Source of the DNA: Vibrio hippocampi
GTDB lineage: Bacteria; Pseudomonadota; Gammaproteobacteria; Enterobacterales; Vibrionaceae
Direction: 5' to 3'
Assembly: GCF_921292975.1 (NCBI RefSeq)
Contig: NZ_CAKLCM010000002.1
Coordinates: 558,001 to 622,000 of the forward strand
Length of the DNA stretch: 64,000 bases
Part shown: piece after piece, positions 19,547 through 28,855 of the stretch
Layout: every line of letters begins with the position of its first letter
Numbering within the stretch: the first letter of the stretch is position 1
Program-made: the position numbers and the translations under genes
The notes under the pieces: model-generated
What the model was told of the DNA's origin: nothing
The model's database searches: none
Seen by the model: the letters and a program-made list of their open reading frames with translations, nothing else

Positions 19547-20680
19547 ATGAAAAAACAAGTAACAATTATCGGTGCAGGTTTAAGTGGTGTGTATGCTGGT
19601 TTCCTTTTAGAGAAATACGGCATCACTGATTATGTGATCCTTGAAGCGAAAGATTCGATTGGCGGGCGAATTGTTGATTACCCTGTAATTGCTGATGGTC
19701 AAGACGGCGAGGATAAAAATAGTATTTTCGATCTTGGGCCATCATGGTTTTGGCCTGATTTCCAGCCTGATCTTACAAATTTGCTTGCAGAGCTCGGTAT
19801 TGAGCATTACCCACAATATGAACAAGGCGACACGCTAATTGAGCGAACTATCGACCAAGATCCTGCGCGCTATGCTGCGTATCAGTCAGCACCAGAGTCG
19901 CGACGCATTCATGGTGGCATGGGTAAAATTGTTAATACTCTGGCCAATAAGCTGCAATCTAGTGACCGTATTTTGGTCAATAGTGCCGTGAAGAAAGTAA
20001 TTGTTCAAACAGCAAGTAACACTATCCATATTGAGTGTGAGTCTACGGATTCATCTAATAGCTTCACCATTGAAACAGAGCATGTGTTGTTTGCTATGCC
20101 ACCACGATTGATTGAGAAGTCGATTGAGTTCAGCCCGGCGTTATCTGACGCAATCAGTACGCAGTGGCAAGCGACCTCAACTTGGATGGCTCCTCATGCG
20201 AAATACTTTGCTATTTTTGATAAGCCATTCTGGCGCGAGCAGGGCCTATCTGGTGACTCACGCAGCTCAGTAGGTCCAATGGTTGAAATCCGTGATGCCT
20301 CTATTCCAGATGGTAAAGCAGCATTGCTTGGCTTTTTCGGTGTGCCGGCTGAGGTAAGAAAGAAAGTCACAGAAGATGAGCTAAAGCAAGCTTGTCGCCA
20401 GCAGATCATTCGCTTATACGGTGAACAAGCTATCCCTGAGGTTGATGTGATTAAAGACTGGTCGCAAGATGTTTGGACATCAACAGAGTTAGATGCTCAA
20501 GATAGTGGAGAGCACACCAAACCGCCAATCGCTTTTATTAATGATGGTCTTTGGAGTAACAAGATCACTGGCATCGGTAGCGAGTGGTCACAAAGATTTC
20601 CGGGCTATGTGGCTGGCGCGATTGATGCCGCAGAGGTAGGTGTCAAAGCACTAGTGAAAAAGCAAAAGTTAGCGGAATAA
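19547..20680 (+). CDS. FAD-dependent amine oxidase family protein
   Basis: A 377-residue flavin monoamine-oxidase relative. The N-terminal dinucleotide motif is TIIGAGLSGVYAGFLL with Glu at the end of strand 2 (VILEAKDSIGGRI). The C-terminal FAD-contact segment is GSEWSQRFPGYVAGAI. It is shorter than eukaryotic MAO. It follows the SDR-CMD unit but behind a terminator, so it has its own promoter. The substrate amine is unknown. Confidence 0.85.
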   Translation: MKKQVTIIGAGLSGVYAGFLLEKYGITDYVILEAKDSIGGRIVDYPVIADGQDGEDKNSIFDLGPSWFWPDFQPDLTNLLAELGIEHYPQYEQGDTLIERTIDQDPARYAAYQSAPESRRIHGGMGKIVNTLANKLQSSDRILVNSAVKKVIVQTASNTIHIECESTDSSNSFTIETEHVLFAMPPRLIEKSIEFSPALSDAISTQWQATSTWMAPHAKYFAIFDKPFWREQGLSGDSRSSVGPMVEIRDASIPDGKAALLGFFGVPAEVRKKVTEDELKQACRQQIIRLYGEQAIPEVDVIKDWSQDVWTSTELDAQDSGEHTKPPIAFINDGLWSNKITGIGSEWSQRFPGYVAGAIDAAEVGVKALVKKQKLAE

Positions 20681-20763
20681 GAAAGAAAGCTAAGCTCAGC
20701 TTGATAATATTGACGAATTTGATCGCTGAGCTGGCGGATTCTAAACAATGTAAGGAAAGCCAA

Positions 20764-20820
20764 ATGAAATTGTATATCTACGAAAATTGTCCATTCTGCG
20801 CAAGAACTGCCTTTGGTTGA
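20764..20820 (+). pseudogene. Glutaredoxin 2 (grxB) N-terminal stub
   Basis: With a good ribosome site (TAAGGAAA) the frame reads MKLYIYENCPFCARTAFG and then TGA. The first dozen residues match the GrxB active-site start (YxxCPFC). The rest of the roughly 215-residue protein is absent downstream, so this is a deletion remnant. Confidence 0.6.
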
Positions 20821-21067
20821 TTACAATTTGCTAATCGATTTAAATTGCAGAGATTGAATTCACATCCAATCCCACCCTAACTCACAACGGGGCAGAAATG
20901 AGTCAGCTAAACCATTACTCATAGAATGCTACACACTAAATAATCATAAAATTATGTTATCAAATTTATAATTATCGATAATTTTAATTTTGGTTATTTC
21001 ATACCTATACTTCTCCATATCGAAACGAAACACAAACAAATAATTAGATCAGTTTTTGGAGAAAGTT
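20821..21067. other. Gene-free leader before the VOC gene
   Basis: 247 bp, strongly AT-rich toward its 3' end. No gene, terminator or recognisable operator seen; it must hold the promoter of the VOC gene. Confidence 0.4.
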
Positions 21068-21559
21068 ATGAAAATGAATCACGTGGGCATCATGGTTGGC
21101 GATATGGACAAGGCTGTAGAGTTCTACACTAAAGCTTTGGGCCTTCGCGTTGTAATGAACAACACTAAAGTCATCGAAGAACGTGAATCTGCAATCGGTC
21201 GTATGTGTATTGCAGTGTTTGGTGAAGGTTTCAAAGGCTTCAACATCGCTCACCTAGTGACAACTGATGGTATTGGTGTGGAACTGTTCGAAATGGTTGA
21301 CCGTGAAGAGCGTCATAACGTTGATTTTTCTCGCCTAGGTATCTTCCACTTCTGTCTGCAACTACCAAAAGAGCAGTTTGAGTCTGCAATGAAGCGTGTA
21401 GAAGAGTTTGGCGGTGAAGTGCGCATGGATATTCACCGTTACCACCCAGAAGACGAGCTAAAACAAGCGCAGATGGTTTACCTAGAAGACCCGTTTGGTA
21501 ACTTGTTCGAGTTTTACTCTCACTCTTACGAAGATACTTACGCTTCTGATTACGAGTAA
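21068..21559 (+). CDS. VOC/glyoxalase-superfamily protein
   Basis: A 163-residue vicinal-oxygen-chelate protein. The start is the ATG at 21068, because GGAG lies six bases before it. The first module begins NHVGIMVGDMDKAVEFYTKALGL and the second contains DPFGNLFEFYSHS, the usual metal-ligand region (His near the N terminus, Glu near the C terminus). It could be a dioxygenase, lyase or isomerase. Codon use is biased to frequent codons. The IS481 element lies 60 bp downstream. Confidence 0.85.
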   Translation: MKMNHVGIMVGDMDKAVEFYTKALGLRVVMNNTKVIEERESAIGRMCIAVFGEGFKGFNIAHLVTTDGIGVELFEMVDREERHNVDFSRLGIFHFCLQLPKEQFESAMKRVEEFGGEVRMDIHRYHPEDELKQAQMVYLEDPFGNLFEFYSHSYEDTYASDYE

Positions 21560-21619
21560 TTGTCCTACGTTTAAATTAACATCTAATGTCTAAATGATTT
21601 TATGGCAAACCTTCTTAGG

Positions 21620-22646
21620 TGTGTGATTCATAGACATCCTTTCAACTATACTGGGTGTCTATGGACAGAGAAATCCAACAAAGACTACAGTGGGTAAAAA
21701 TGTATGAGGAATGTGGTGACGCAGGTCTCGTATGTCGACGCTGTGGTATTTCCAGACCAACATTACGCAAGTGGGCTAAGCGATATAAGAAGTGTGGAAT
21801 AGCTGGCCTGGAAAGTCAGAGCAGACGACCTCATTCATCTCCAGTTACTAAAGTCACTGATGAGCTAAGAGCATTGATCCTTACGATGCGTGAGAAACGC
21901 AATTTAGGGGCGCGGCGTTTACAAACGGAATTAATCCGACTTCACCAAATACACTTAAGCACCGCGACACTCCATAAAGTTTTATCTGAAGCGTCAGTCA
22001 AACCCATTGTAACTTACCGACGCAAAAAAGATTTCCAAAGATATGAGCGCCCAATTCCTGGTGATAGAGTCCAGATGGACACCTGTAAAATAGCACCTGG
22101 AATTTATCAGTACACAGCTATTGATGACTGCTCTCGCTATCGGGTTCTGAGGTGCTACTCACGGCGCACAGCAGCAAATACAGTCGATTTTATTGATTGT
22201 GTCGTGGAAGAGATGCCATTTCCTATCCAGCGTATTCAGACGGACAGAGGGCGTGAATTCTTTGCTGAGAAAGTCCAGAAAAAACTCATGATTTATGGAA
22301 TCAAGTTTCGCCCAAATAAACCTGGCTCACCTCACTTGAATGGCAAAGTTGAACGCTCTCAGAAAACAGATAAAAGTGAGTTCTATCCGACCATAGATGT
22401 CTCCGTGGGGCTGGAAGAGCTGGATCTGTTACTAGCTGAATGGCAACACTACTACAACTGGGAACGCCCCCACAGCTCGTTAAATGGGCTAACCCCGATA
22501 GACAGGATTACTGAGATATCTGATCAAACTCCTTTGTCTGAAGAGGTATCTCAGCACTACCAGATCGAGAAAGAGCGGTTTCAAGAGCAGAATTACAAGC
22601 TTGATCTTCAGCTAAGAAAATTGAAACCATCTCTATGAATCACACA
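21620..22646 (+). mobile_element. IS481-family insertion sequence, intact, with 7-bp target duplication
   Basis: A 1027-bp element. The terminal inverted repeats begin TGTGTGATTCATAGACAT (left) and TGTGTGATTCATAGAGAT (right, reverse complement), differing at one position in 18. It is flanked on both sides by the direct repeat TCTTAGG (21613-21619 and 22647-22653). The single transposase gene is intact and its stop codon lies inside the right repeat. Confidence 0.93.
21661..22638 (+). CDS. IS481-family DDE transposase
   Basis: About 325 residues. An N-terminal helix-turn-helix (EECGDAGLVCRRCGISRPTLRKW) precedes an RNase H-like DDE core: Asp in DRVQMDTCKI, Asp in QTDRGREFF and Glu in NGKVERSQKTDKSEFY, with the usual HLNGKVER spacing. 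The ATG at 21661 is preferred over a GTG six bases earlier. No frameshift or stop is visible, so the element may be active. Confidence 0.93.
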   Translation: MDREIQQRLQWVKMYEECGDAGLVCRRCGISRPTLRKWAKRYKKCGIAGLESQSRRPHSSPVTKVTDELRALILTMREKRNLGARRLQTELIRLHQIHLSTATLHKVLSEASVKPIVTYRRKKDFQRYERPIPGDRVQMDTCKIAPGIYQYTAIDDCSRYRVLRCYSRRTAANTVDFIDCVVEEMPFPIQRIQTDRGREFFAEKVQKKLMIYGIKFRPNKPGSPHLNGKVERSQKTDKSEFYPTIDVSVGLEELDLLLAEWQHYYNWERPHSSLNGLTPIDRITEISDQTPLSEEVSQHYQIEKERFQEQNYKLDLQLRKLKPSL

Positions 22647-22838
22647 TCTTAGGGCTAGATTTCTAGTGCGTTCATAGTGGATACTCCTATGAATACACAG
22701 TAAGTTCAACCTAAACCGATGTTAATGTTATCAGCCAACTTCACGGGAATTGCTGCTGGCTTTTAATCAGGCATTCAAAGTCCTCGCTACCAAGCTGCAG
22801 GGCTTCATAGGAATCACCAACTGTTTTGAAAAGGTAGG

Positions 22839-23492
22839 TTATCTGCTTTTATCTTTAGCTTTTTTCCACTCCACCCATTCGATAACGTCTGAAGGGTCTC
22901 CATATCTTTTGAAGAATCGTATGGCCGATTGCGGGCAGGATAAACCCAATGAATCTTTACACCAACTATTTAGCTTCCAGTGCGTAGAGTAGCCATTTAT
23001 GTATGCTATATGAACTTCATCCAGTTTACGCCAAAATTTAACATTCGCCTGCCCACGTATACTTAAGAAAGGAAACTCATTAGGTTTGTCGTCCACCTCA
23101 GCATAAACCGCCAAAGACATCATATGCAGTAATTTGCTTAGGTTCGAGGCGTTTAACTGTTTGACATTTAAGCTTTGGATCTTGCCTATATCATCACCAC
23201 AGATACTAGCAACGTGATTAATAATAAAGTCCATATCAAACCCATTTGAGGTGCAGATATCGTAACCAAGCGTATCGAGACGTGCCAAAATCTCATCGCG
23301 GTAGTCATCTTTGCTGAAAGTTTTTTTGCGTATAGCGGTCCTAAAAGAGACGCTTTGTTCGTTCTTTTCAACCAAAAAGGCTCTTAACTCTGGGTAATCC
23401 TCTAGCATATCAACACTTGATGCCAATATATCTAAGAGCTTTTCGTGGTCTGTTAGCAACAACCCAAACTGTTGCCTTGCTTCATGGTCCAT
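22839..23492 (-). CDS. Unknown-family protein, paralogue A
   Basis: A 217-residue soluble protein starting at 23492, where AAAGGAGG gives an excellent ribosome site. No family recognised. It is clearly homologous over its full length to the protein at 29730-30377: shared blocks are KDDYRDEIL, DMDFxIN, LLHMM, HxKLNxW, LGxSCPQS and YGDP. About half the positions look identical by eye. There is no signal peptide or membrane segment. It lies just downstream of the IS481 insertion and points toward it. The acidic N-terminal third is helical in character. Confidence 0.7.
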   Translation of the reverse strand: MDHEARQQFGLLLTDHEKLLDILASSVDMLEDYPELRAFLVEKNEQSVSFRTAIRKKTFSKDDYRDEILARLDTLGYDICTSNGFDMDFIINHVASICGDDIGKIQSLNVKQLNASNLSKLLHMMSLAVYAEVDDKPNEFPFLSIRGQANVKFWRKLDEVHIAYINGYSTHWKLNSWCKDSLGLSCPQSAIRFFKRYGDPSDVIEWVEWKKAKDKSR

Positions 23493-23733
23493 TAACACCT
23501 CCTTTACTTTAGCATTAAGTCTAGCAGTAGAGTGATACTGGTGCTTTGTATTAGAATTGTGACAGTAGATAAGTGGCAAGTTTCACCTCACGCTTAGTTC
23601 TTCCCAGACCACTTAACAACTGTTACTTGTAGACAAGGGACCGAAAGACCCTTGTCTAATTTTATTGTTCAATCAGACTTCTGCTAAATACTTTGACGAT
23701 TCCTTCGTGTCGTAAAATCGGTTAGAGCGGTGG

Positions 23734-24093
23734 TTATTCTTGGTAGGTGAATTCATAGCAAGTGCGGCCATCTAAGTCCGTGGGAGACTTAGAAGAACTA
23801 ACTATGACATTGCCTTGCTTTCTGATATTCAACCAATCTTGTCCTGCCTCTTGAAGCTCTTGTTTATCGACTTTGTTGAACAGGCCACCTGAAGTAGAAC
23901 AGACTAAGATTCGATCTGTGTTCGAGTTGCGAGGTGCTGGAATATGATATTGCTTTTTATTAGCCGCTGTGAAGATAGCAGCTCCTTTTTGTTCAACCTT
24001 GTAGTCTTTTGAAAGGTTAAGGATATCCATGATAGATGGGCCAGCACAACCAGCTAGAGTAACGATAACAGTAAGTGATAGGGCTCTTTTCAT
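23734..24093 (-). CDS. Small lipoprotein
   Basis: A 119-residue protein with a lipoprotein signal peptide and lipobox LAGC at residues 13-16. The mature part has two cysteines (LVCSTSG and RTCYEF), perhaps a disulfide. It overlaps the thioredoxin-like lipoprotein gene upstream by four bases, so the two are translationally coupled. Family not recognised. Confidence 0.65.
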   Translation of the reverse strand: MKRALSLTVIVTLAGCAGPSIMDILNLSKDYKVEQKGAAIFTAANKKQYHIPAPRNSNTDRILVCSTSGGLFNKVDKQELQEAGQDWLNIRKQGNVIVSSSKSPTDLDGRTCYEFTYQE

Positions 24094-24419
24094 TTTGTAG
24101 ATCTCATTTGTAGTAAAAGGGTTTCTAGTTCCTCGAAAGAAGCAACTTGTTCGAACGATACTTTGTTGTCTTCAACGAAGATTGTTGGTGTAGCAGAAAT
24201 GTTGTGCTCTTTGACCAACTCTCGGTTGGTCTCAACTTCGATGTATTGCACGTCGATGTTGTGCTTTTCTGAAAAGTCATCAATAAAGCCTTTCATCGTA
24301 TGACAAGGGCGACATTGTTCTGAGTAGAACATCGTCATTTCAGATTCGAATGACTTTGTTTCTGGTTCACTACAACCAGCTAAAATTGCTAAGACCAATA
24401 GCGCGATTGCTTTTATCAT
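24090..24419 (-). CDS. Thioredoxin-fold lipoprotein
   Basis: A 109-residue protein with lipobox LAGC and then a minimal thioredoxin fold. The active-site motif is CRPC in MTMFYSEQCRPCHTMKGF, and the cis-Pro loop is ISATPTIFVE. It is probably anchored to a membrane facing the periplasm and acts as a disulfide or thiol exchange protein. It is coupled to the small lipoprotein downstream, whose two cysteines make it a candidate client. Confidence 0.8.
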   Translation of the reverse strand: MIKAIALLVLAILAGCSEPETKSFESEMTMFYSEQCRPCHTMKGFIDDFSEKHNIDVQYIEVETNRELVKEHNISATPTIFVEDNKVSFEQVASFEELETLLLQMRSTK

Positions 24420-24439
24420 CTTGTTTCTTGCTTAGTGGG

Positions 24440-24468
24440 AAAAAAAAGAGGGAGACCAAAGTCTCCCT
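24440..24468 (-). terminator. Terminator of the porin-like gene
   Basis: AGGGAGAC-caaa-GTCTCCCT, followed on the minus strand by a long U run. Confidence 0.88.
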
Positions 24469-24474
24469 TGATGA

Positions 24475-25299
24475 TTAGAACGTGTAGTGAAAGCCTGCTT
24501 TCAACTCGTTGTCGCGAGATTCGTTAGCGGTGTACTCGATGTATGGAGCAGCACTTTCGAAGCCAGTGTAGACAAGCTTCATTTCGTGAGATTTTTCTTG
24601 GCCTGTGAAGACACCAGAGTAGTCACGGTGCACATAGTTGTATTGAGCTGCGATTGGAGCAAACTCACTAGCGTCGTAACCCACTGTCAAGTCCCAACGG
24701 TTGGTCTTTAGCTCTTCACTTGAAGATTTTGTGCCTAACTTGGTGAGTACTGGTTTTTTTGAATCATTCCCAATACGCTCAATATATGCGCCGTAAGCAG
24801 TAGATTCGGAAATTAGTTTAGTTCCCCCCATTTCATGACGGAAACGAGCTGCCGTGTAGAAACCATTATCGAAATTGTAACCCGTCTTGAGGCTGAACTT
24901 AGCAACGTTAGTGCGTTCAAACTGCTCGACCTCTTCAGATCCAGTAAATCCAAGGCCGGTAATTTCCTTGCCATCATTGTCGATGAAGTATGTATCGTCG
25001 ATACTGTAATTACTTCCAATAAGACCACTCATCTTCTTGTTGAACACGTAATTCGCTGAAGGAGTAACATACCAGTTGCTAGTAATGTTGAATTGATAAG
25101 CCGCTTCAAGTTCCGTTTTGTCGTAGTTGCCTTTGACAGTAGAAACTTCAGCATTCACATCAAGACCCTCGAGACCAAAGTTAGAACCAACTTTGACCGC
25201 GCCGATGTCGTGAGATTTATAGTTCGCATCTACGTAAATATCGGCCATCGTGTTAGTTGAAAGTACAAGCGCTGTAAGTGCTGTTAATTTGAATTTCAT
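24475..25299 (-). CDS. Outer-membrane beta-barrel (porin-like) protein
   Basis: A 274-residue protein with a signal peptide (KLTALTALVLSTNTMA) and alternating amphipathic strands throughout. It ends in a terminal aromatic (KAGFHYTF), the usual outer-membrane insertion signature. Probably a 12-14 strand barrel. Family and substrate not recognised. It has its own terminator and a leader of more than 200 bp. Pairs of aromatic residues at strand ends support the barrel call. Confidence 0.75.
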   Translation of the reverse strand: MKFKLTALTALVLSTNTMADIYVDANYKSHDIGAVKVGSNFGLEGLDVNAEVSTVKGNYDKTELEAAYQFNITSNWYVTPSANYVFNKKMSGLIGSNYSIDDTYFIDNDGKEITGLGFTGSEEVEQFERTNVAKFSLKTGYNFDNGFYTAARFRHEMGGTKLISESTAYGAYIERIGNDSKKPVLTKLGTKSSSEELKTNRWDLTVGYDASEFAPIAAQYNYVHRDYSGVFTGQEKSHEMKLVYTGFESAAPYIEYTANESRDNELKAGFHYTF

Positions 25300-26188
25300 T
25301 TTTATTCCTCATTTGTAATGCCATATCCGTATGAGGTAATTTAATTTTCCATTGATAGTAAAACCTTCTTCAAAGGTCACGCGAAAAAATTCAATAAATA
25401 TCAATAAATTATTAAAATAATCAGTTCACGTTCAACACTGGCGATAATAGTATTCTCAAACGCATTTCGAGTGATTTCAGAGGGTTTTATTGATCCTTAG
25501 AAATGGGGTGTAACGGCAACTACAAAAGATAGCCTTTGGGGTACTTCAGACAACTGATAAAAGATTAGTCATCATGCAAAAGCGTTGTTCTAATAGGGAA
25601 AGCGATGTAAGGGATAGCTTTACAGCTACGTTTCAATGACCATCTTTTCACTGAACTAAAATCGAAATAGTAAGGATGAAACAACTGGTTACTCAACGCT
25701 ACGTAGTTCATATCACCAAACTCGTACATGATGAAATGGCTCATATCCATTCAAAATGGTAATGGCAGTTCATCCCAATGCCCAAGAGGGCAGGGCTCCA
25801 TTTAATGCGAAATAACGGTATCTAAAGTCAAAACATATAAAACGCTATCACTTGGCATATCTATACCGATGCAATAGTTAGAGCGAGTCGAATACGCATT
25901 CTGGCTATGGAAAGGATTACAAGCCTGAAGTGACATCGTCGAATGAACTGACACAGGCGAAATTATTGAGATCGTTATGTTCGTTGCCGTGGGCTAAATA
26001 GTGAGGGAGACATTTTGCTTACGGGAGAGGCGTAAAACAGTAGGGTGATCGCTATGGGGGGGCGCTATTGAAAATTAGCAGTGCGGCTTATGGCACATCA
26101 CCTAACGAGGAATTCTAAGTCGAAAGTAAGTTTCATCAACAATCTGAGGCCGCATATTGCGGCCTTTCGTTTGGTCAATCGACTTAAC
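25300..26188. other. 889-bp region without a convincing gene
   Basis: AT-rich near the porin gene, mixed elsewhere. A 61-codon minus-strand frame (25565-25750) lacks a ribosome site and was not called. At 26147-26166 AGGCCGC-atat-TGCGGCCT forms a short hairpin between the gap and the pilin gene. The stretch may hold decayed sequence; nothing else recognised. Confidence 0.4.
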
Positions 26189-26647
26189 TTAACATCCTTC
26201 ATTGACAAGCTCGAACTCAAGCTCACCAGTTTCTAAGTCCTGATATATTTTTACATGGCATGTATTGGTATCTTTCCACTTACCAAACGAAATCACCGTA
26301 TAGTCATCACCCATGGAATTAACCAACTCCGTCACGTCAACGCCGTCGAAATTCACAGCGTTCTTTAAATTTATCTTGGTATTGAAGATATGACCAAACG
26401 CAGCTTCGATGATATTTTTCCCAGACTTGATTTCAGATCGCTCCAGATTCTCACGACCAGCAATAACAGACTTTCCGTAGACAATGCCGTCCGCTCCCTT
26501 TATTGCGCCAACTGCACCTTTTAATACACTTTCTCTTGCGCCAGAATGAATACCCAAAAACTTTGGTGCAACAGTAGCTGACAAGACGCCTAAAATCACG
26601 ATGACGATAACTAGCTCAATTAAAGTAAAACCGTTTTGCTTTTTCAT
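26189..26647 (-). CDS. Type IV pilin-like protein (MshA/PilA-type N terminus)
   Basis: A 152-residue prepilin. The leader MKKQNG is followed by FTLIELVIVIVILGVLSAT, with the PilD cleavage site between Gly and Phe and Glu5 of the mature protein. The C-terminal domain has two cysteines (NTCHV and NEGC) positioned for the D-loop disulfide. No assembly genes adjoin it, so it would need a pilus machine encoded elsewhere. The neighbours are outer-membrane and exported proteins. Confidence 0.88.
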   Translation of the reverse strand: MKKQNGFTLIELVIVIVILGVLSATVAPKFLGIHSGARESVLKGAVGAIKGADGIVYGKSVIAGRENLERSEIKSGKNIIEAAFGHIFNTKINLKNAVNFDGVDVTELVNSMGDDYTVISFGKWKDTNTCHVKIYQDLETGELEFELVNEGC

Positions 26648-26707
26648 TTTAAATTCTCAATATCGAGAGGTGCCGTCCTTGGTCTAAGGTAATCCTTTAG
26701 AAATGTA

Positions 26708-27460
26708 TTAGAAGTACACGTAGTAGTTTACGGTGTTCAGGAAGTCTGTTTTGCCTTTCCCGTATTTAGATAGTTCGCTCTTAAAGCCTAAAGAACTATT
26801 GTCCGTAACCATAAAGCCGCCACCAACCTCAATTTGGTTGTTGAAGTTCTTATCTTTAAACACATAGGTAGTCTTAGGGTTCACATATAACCAGTGACCA
26901 GCTTCAAATCCATACATAGCGTAAACACCGGCCTGACCTAGATATGAGTCAGCTTTTAACTTTGAGCCTGGTACGTCTTTATATTGAGTCTCACCAGTTG
27001 CGTAACCGGCATAAGCCATGGGTGCAACGATGATGTTGCCAAAGTCCATCTTATACAGACCACCAGCAAGGAAAGCGTTTGAGCTAGTCTTAACACCATC
27101 GTGGTTCTTGTAATCACCAAGAACATCTACAGACCAACCAATATTGGTTTCTCTATCGATATTGAAGTAGCGAGCGCGATAAGTAATATCCTTGTCGCCA
27201 GACGTACCGACATCACCAGAGAAGATGTGATCACCAGATCCATACACAAAGTTACCTTGCTTGAAACCTTTAGAACCAGTGGTCAAACCAAAACCCTTAA
27301 ATGAAGCAGTTGGATCGCCATAGTTAACCTTTTCTTGAGCTGGTTCACCTAGTAGTTCTGGGTTCTCAGGTACTACAACTTCGCCTGTCTCTTCGTCTAG
27401 GTACGCGGCGTTCGCTGCGAAAGTTGATACCAATGCTACTGCTAAAAGAGTCGTTTTCAT
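26708..27460 (-). CDS. Outer-membrane beta-barrel protein
   Basis: A 250-residue protein with signal peptide (TTLLAVALVSTFAANA), a proline/glutamate-rich N-terminal segment and a series of amphipathic strands ending in NYYVYF, the terminal Phe of a barrel. Family not recognised. It may be functionally tied to the serine hydrolase gene upstream or the pilin downstream, all on the same strand, but each has its own gap and probably its own promoter. Confidence 0.72.
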   Translation of the reverse strand: MKTTLLAVALVSTFAANAAYLDEETGEVVVPENPELLGEPAQEKVNYGDPTASFKGFGLTTGSKGFKQGNFVYGSGDHIFSGDVGTSGDKDITYRARYFNIDRETNIGWSVDVLGDYKNHDGVKTSSNAFLAGGLYKMDFGNIIVAPMAYAGYATGETQYKDVPGSKLKADSYLGQAGVYAMYGFEAGHWLYVNPKTTYVFKDKNFNNQIEVGGGFMVTDNSSLGFKSELSKYGKGKTDFLNTVNYYVYF

Positions 27461-27589
27461 TTTTAATTGCCTTGTTTAATTAAAGGCATCCTTGCTTAAT
27501 TGTCCTTTGGAAGAAATATCCGAAAAGCGAATGATCGCTTTGCGCATGGCTCTAGGTGTGCCGCCACCAGACGGCACACATTAGGGGTA

Positions 27590-28855
27590 TTACATTGACT
27601 TAAGTAAGGTAGGGATAACGCTCAACATCGTCATACCAACTGTGCGAGGTGCTTGCATTTGGTCTTGAGCACCAGTCATAGCAATTACTTTGCCCGTAGA
27701 TGGCTCACCAACAATGACTTGTCCGTGAATACCAACCATCAGAATGAAGCTATGACCATCTACATTAAGAACACGGAATTGATCTTTGTACCAAGCGTCA
27801 GCGTGCAGTTGAGAGAATCCGTCATGCTTCCAAGCGCTCTTAACCTCATCATTACCAACCATTAAGTTACTGATGTATTCAGGAGAAACGATTTGCTCAC
27901 CAGCTCGGTTCTTACCGCCGTTAACCAGAACATCCATCATGATTGCTGCGTCTCGAGTAGTAGCGTTCAGGCCACCAGACATGACTGCTTCACCGTTGTG
28001 GTTAGACTGCAGTTTTGCGTTGTTTTCGAAACCAACACGCTTCCATAGTCGTTCTTCCATAGCTTCTGCTGCTGTCATGCCAGTAACGCGAGCAATCAAC
28101 ATGCCTAGCATTTCAGTGTGTGCGCACTGGTAGTCGAACGCTTCACCGGTATTAACGTCTGTGCGCTTACCTAGTGTTGCGCCAAAGTCTAGAATCGATT
28201 TAAGTTCTGAGTAGTTGTTAACGCCATTCCACTCTTGAACGTGCGTCATGCGCTCATCCCAGATTTTGCCAGGTGTGAACTCAATCTTTACACCAGAACG
28301 CATATCGAGCATTTCTTGAACAGTCGCATCACCAAAGCCAGAGTCTTTAAGTTCTGGTAGGTAGTCAGAAATCAGTTTGTTTACGTCTACCTTGCCCTCT
28401 TCAACAAGAGTTTGCAGAGTTAGTGCCGTGAAAGACTTTGTTACGCTCATCATTAGATGCGTGTGGTCTTTGTGCATACCTGACCAGTAGAACTCATCAA
28501 CCAACTGACCATCTTTTAGCATTACAATTGACTCAGTGTTTAGGCGGTCACGGAGGACAGTTTCCATATCGTGTAAACCATCTAGGTCATACGCCAATGG
28601 GCCTTTTAAATCGAAACCTTGAGCCACGCCAATATCGTGAGTGAACTCGCCTTTAGATAGTTCAACGTAGTGAGTGAACTTGTAAGCGTGTTTCAAAGTA
28701 AGCTTTGCTGATTGACCAGATTCCCAGTTAGCTTGAGTGATACCAACTGCTCCCACTTGATCAAGAAAAGCTGTATCTGGATTGTGAACCTCAATAGCTT
28801 GAGCGCCAAATGCGGTAGTTAGTGCAACAGTAGCGGCTAGGATTGTTTTCTTCAT
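27590..28855 (-). CDS. Exported serine hydrolase, class C beta-lactamase family
   Basis: A 421-residue protein with a signal peptide (MKKTILAATVALTTAFGAQA). The SxxK motif is SVTK (Ser137, Lys140), and the second motif region reads YQCAHTEMLG. The family includes esterases, D-aminopeptidases and 6-aminohexanoate-dimer hydrolase; true beta-lactamase action is unlikely from these motifs alone. It probably acts in the periplasm. Confidence 0.85.
   Translation of the reverse strand: MKKTILAATVALTTAFGAQAIEVHNPDTAFLDQVGAVGITQANWESGQSAKLTLKHAYKFTHYVELSKGEFTHDIGVAQGFDLKGPLAYDLDGLHDMETVLRDRLNTESIVMLKDGQLVDEFYWSGMHKDHTHLMMSVTKSFTALTLQTLVEEGKVDVNKLISDYLPELKDSGFGDATVQEMLDMRSGVKIEFTPGKIWDERMTHVQEWNGVNNYSELKSILDFGATLGKRTDVNTGEAFDYQCAHTEMLGMLIARVTGMTAAEAMEERLWKRVGFENNAKLQSNHNGEAVMSGGLNATTRDAAIMMDVLVNGGKNRAGEQIVSPEYISNLMVGNDEVKSAWKHDGFSQLHADAWYKDQFRVLNVDGHSFILMVGIHGQVIVGEPSTGKVIAMTGAQDQMQAPRTVGMTMLSVIPTLLKSM

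Noticed and set aside
25565..25750. 61-codon minus-strand frame in the 889-bp gap
   Set aside because: No ribosome site, no recognisable family, and average codon use; kept only as a note.
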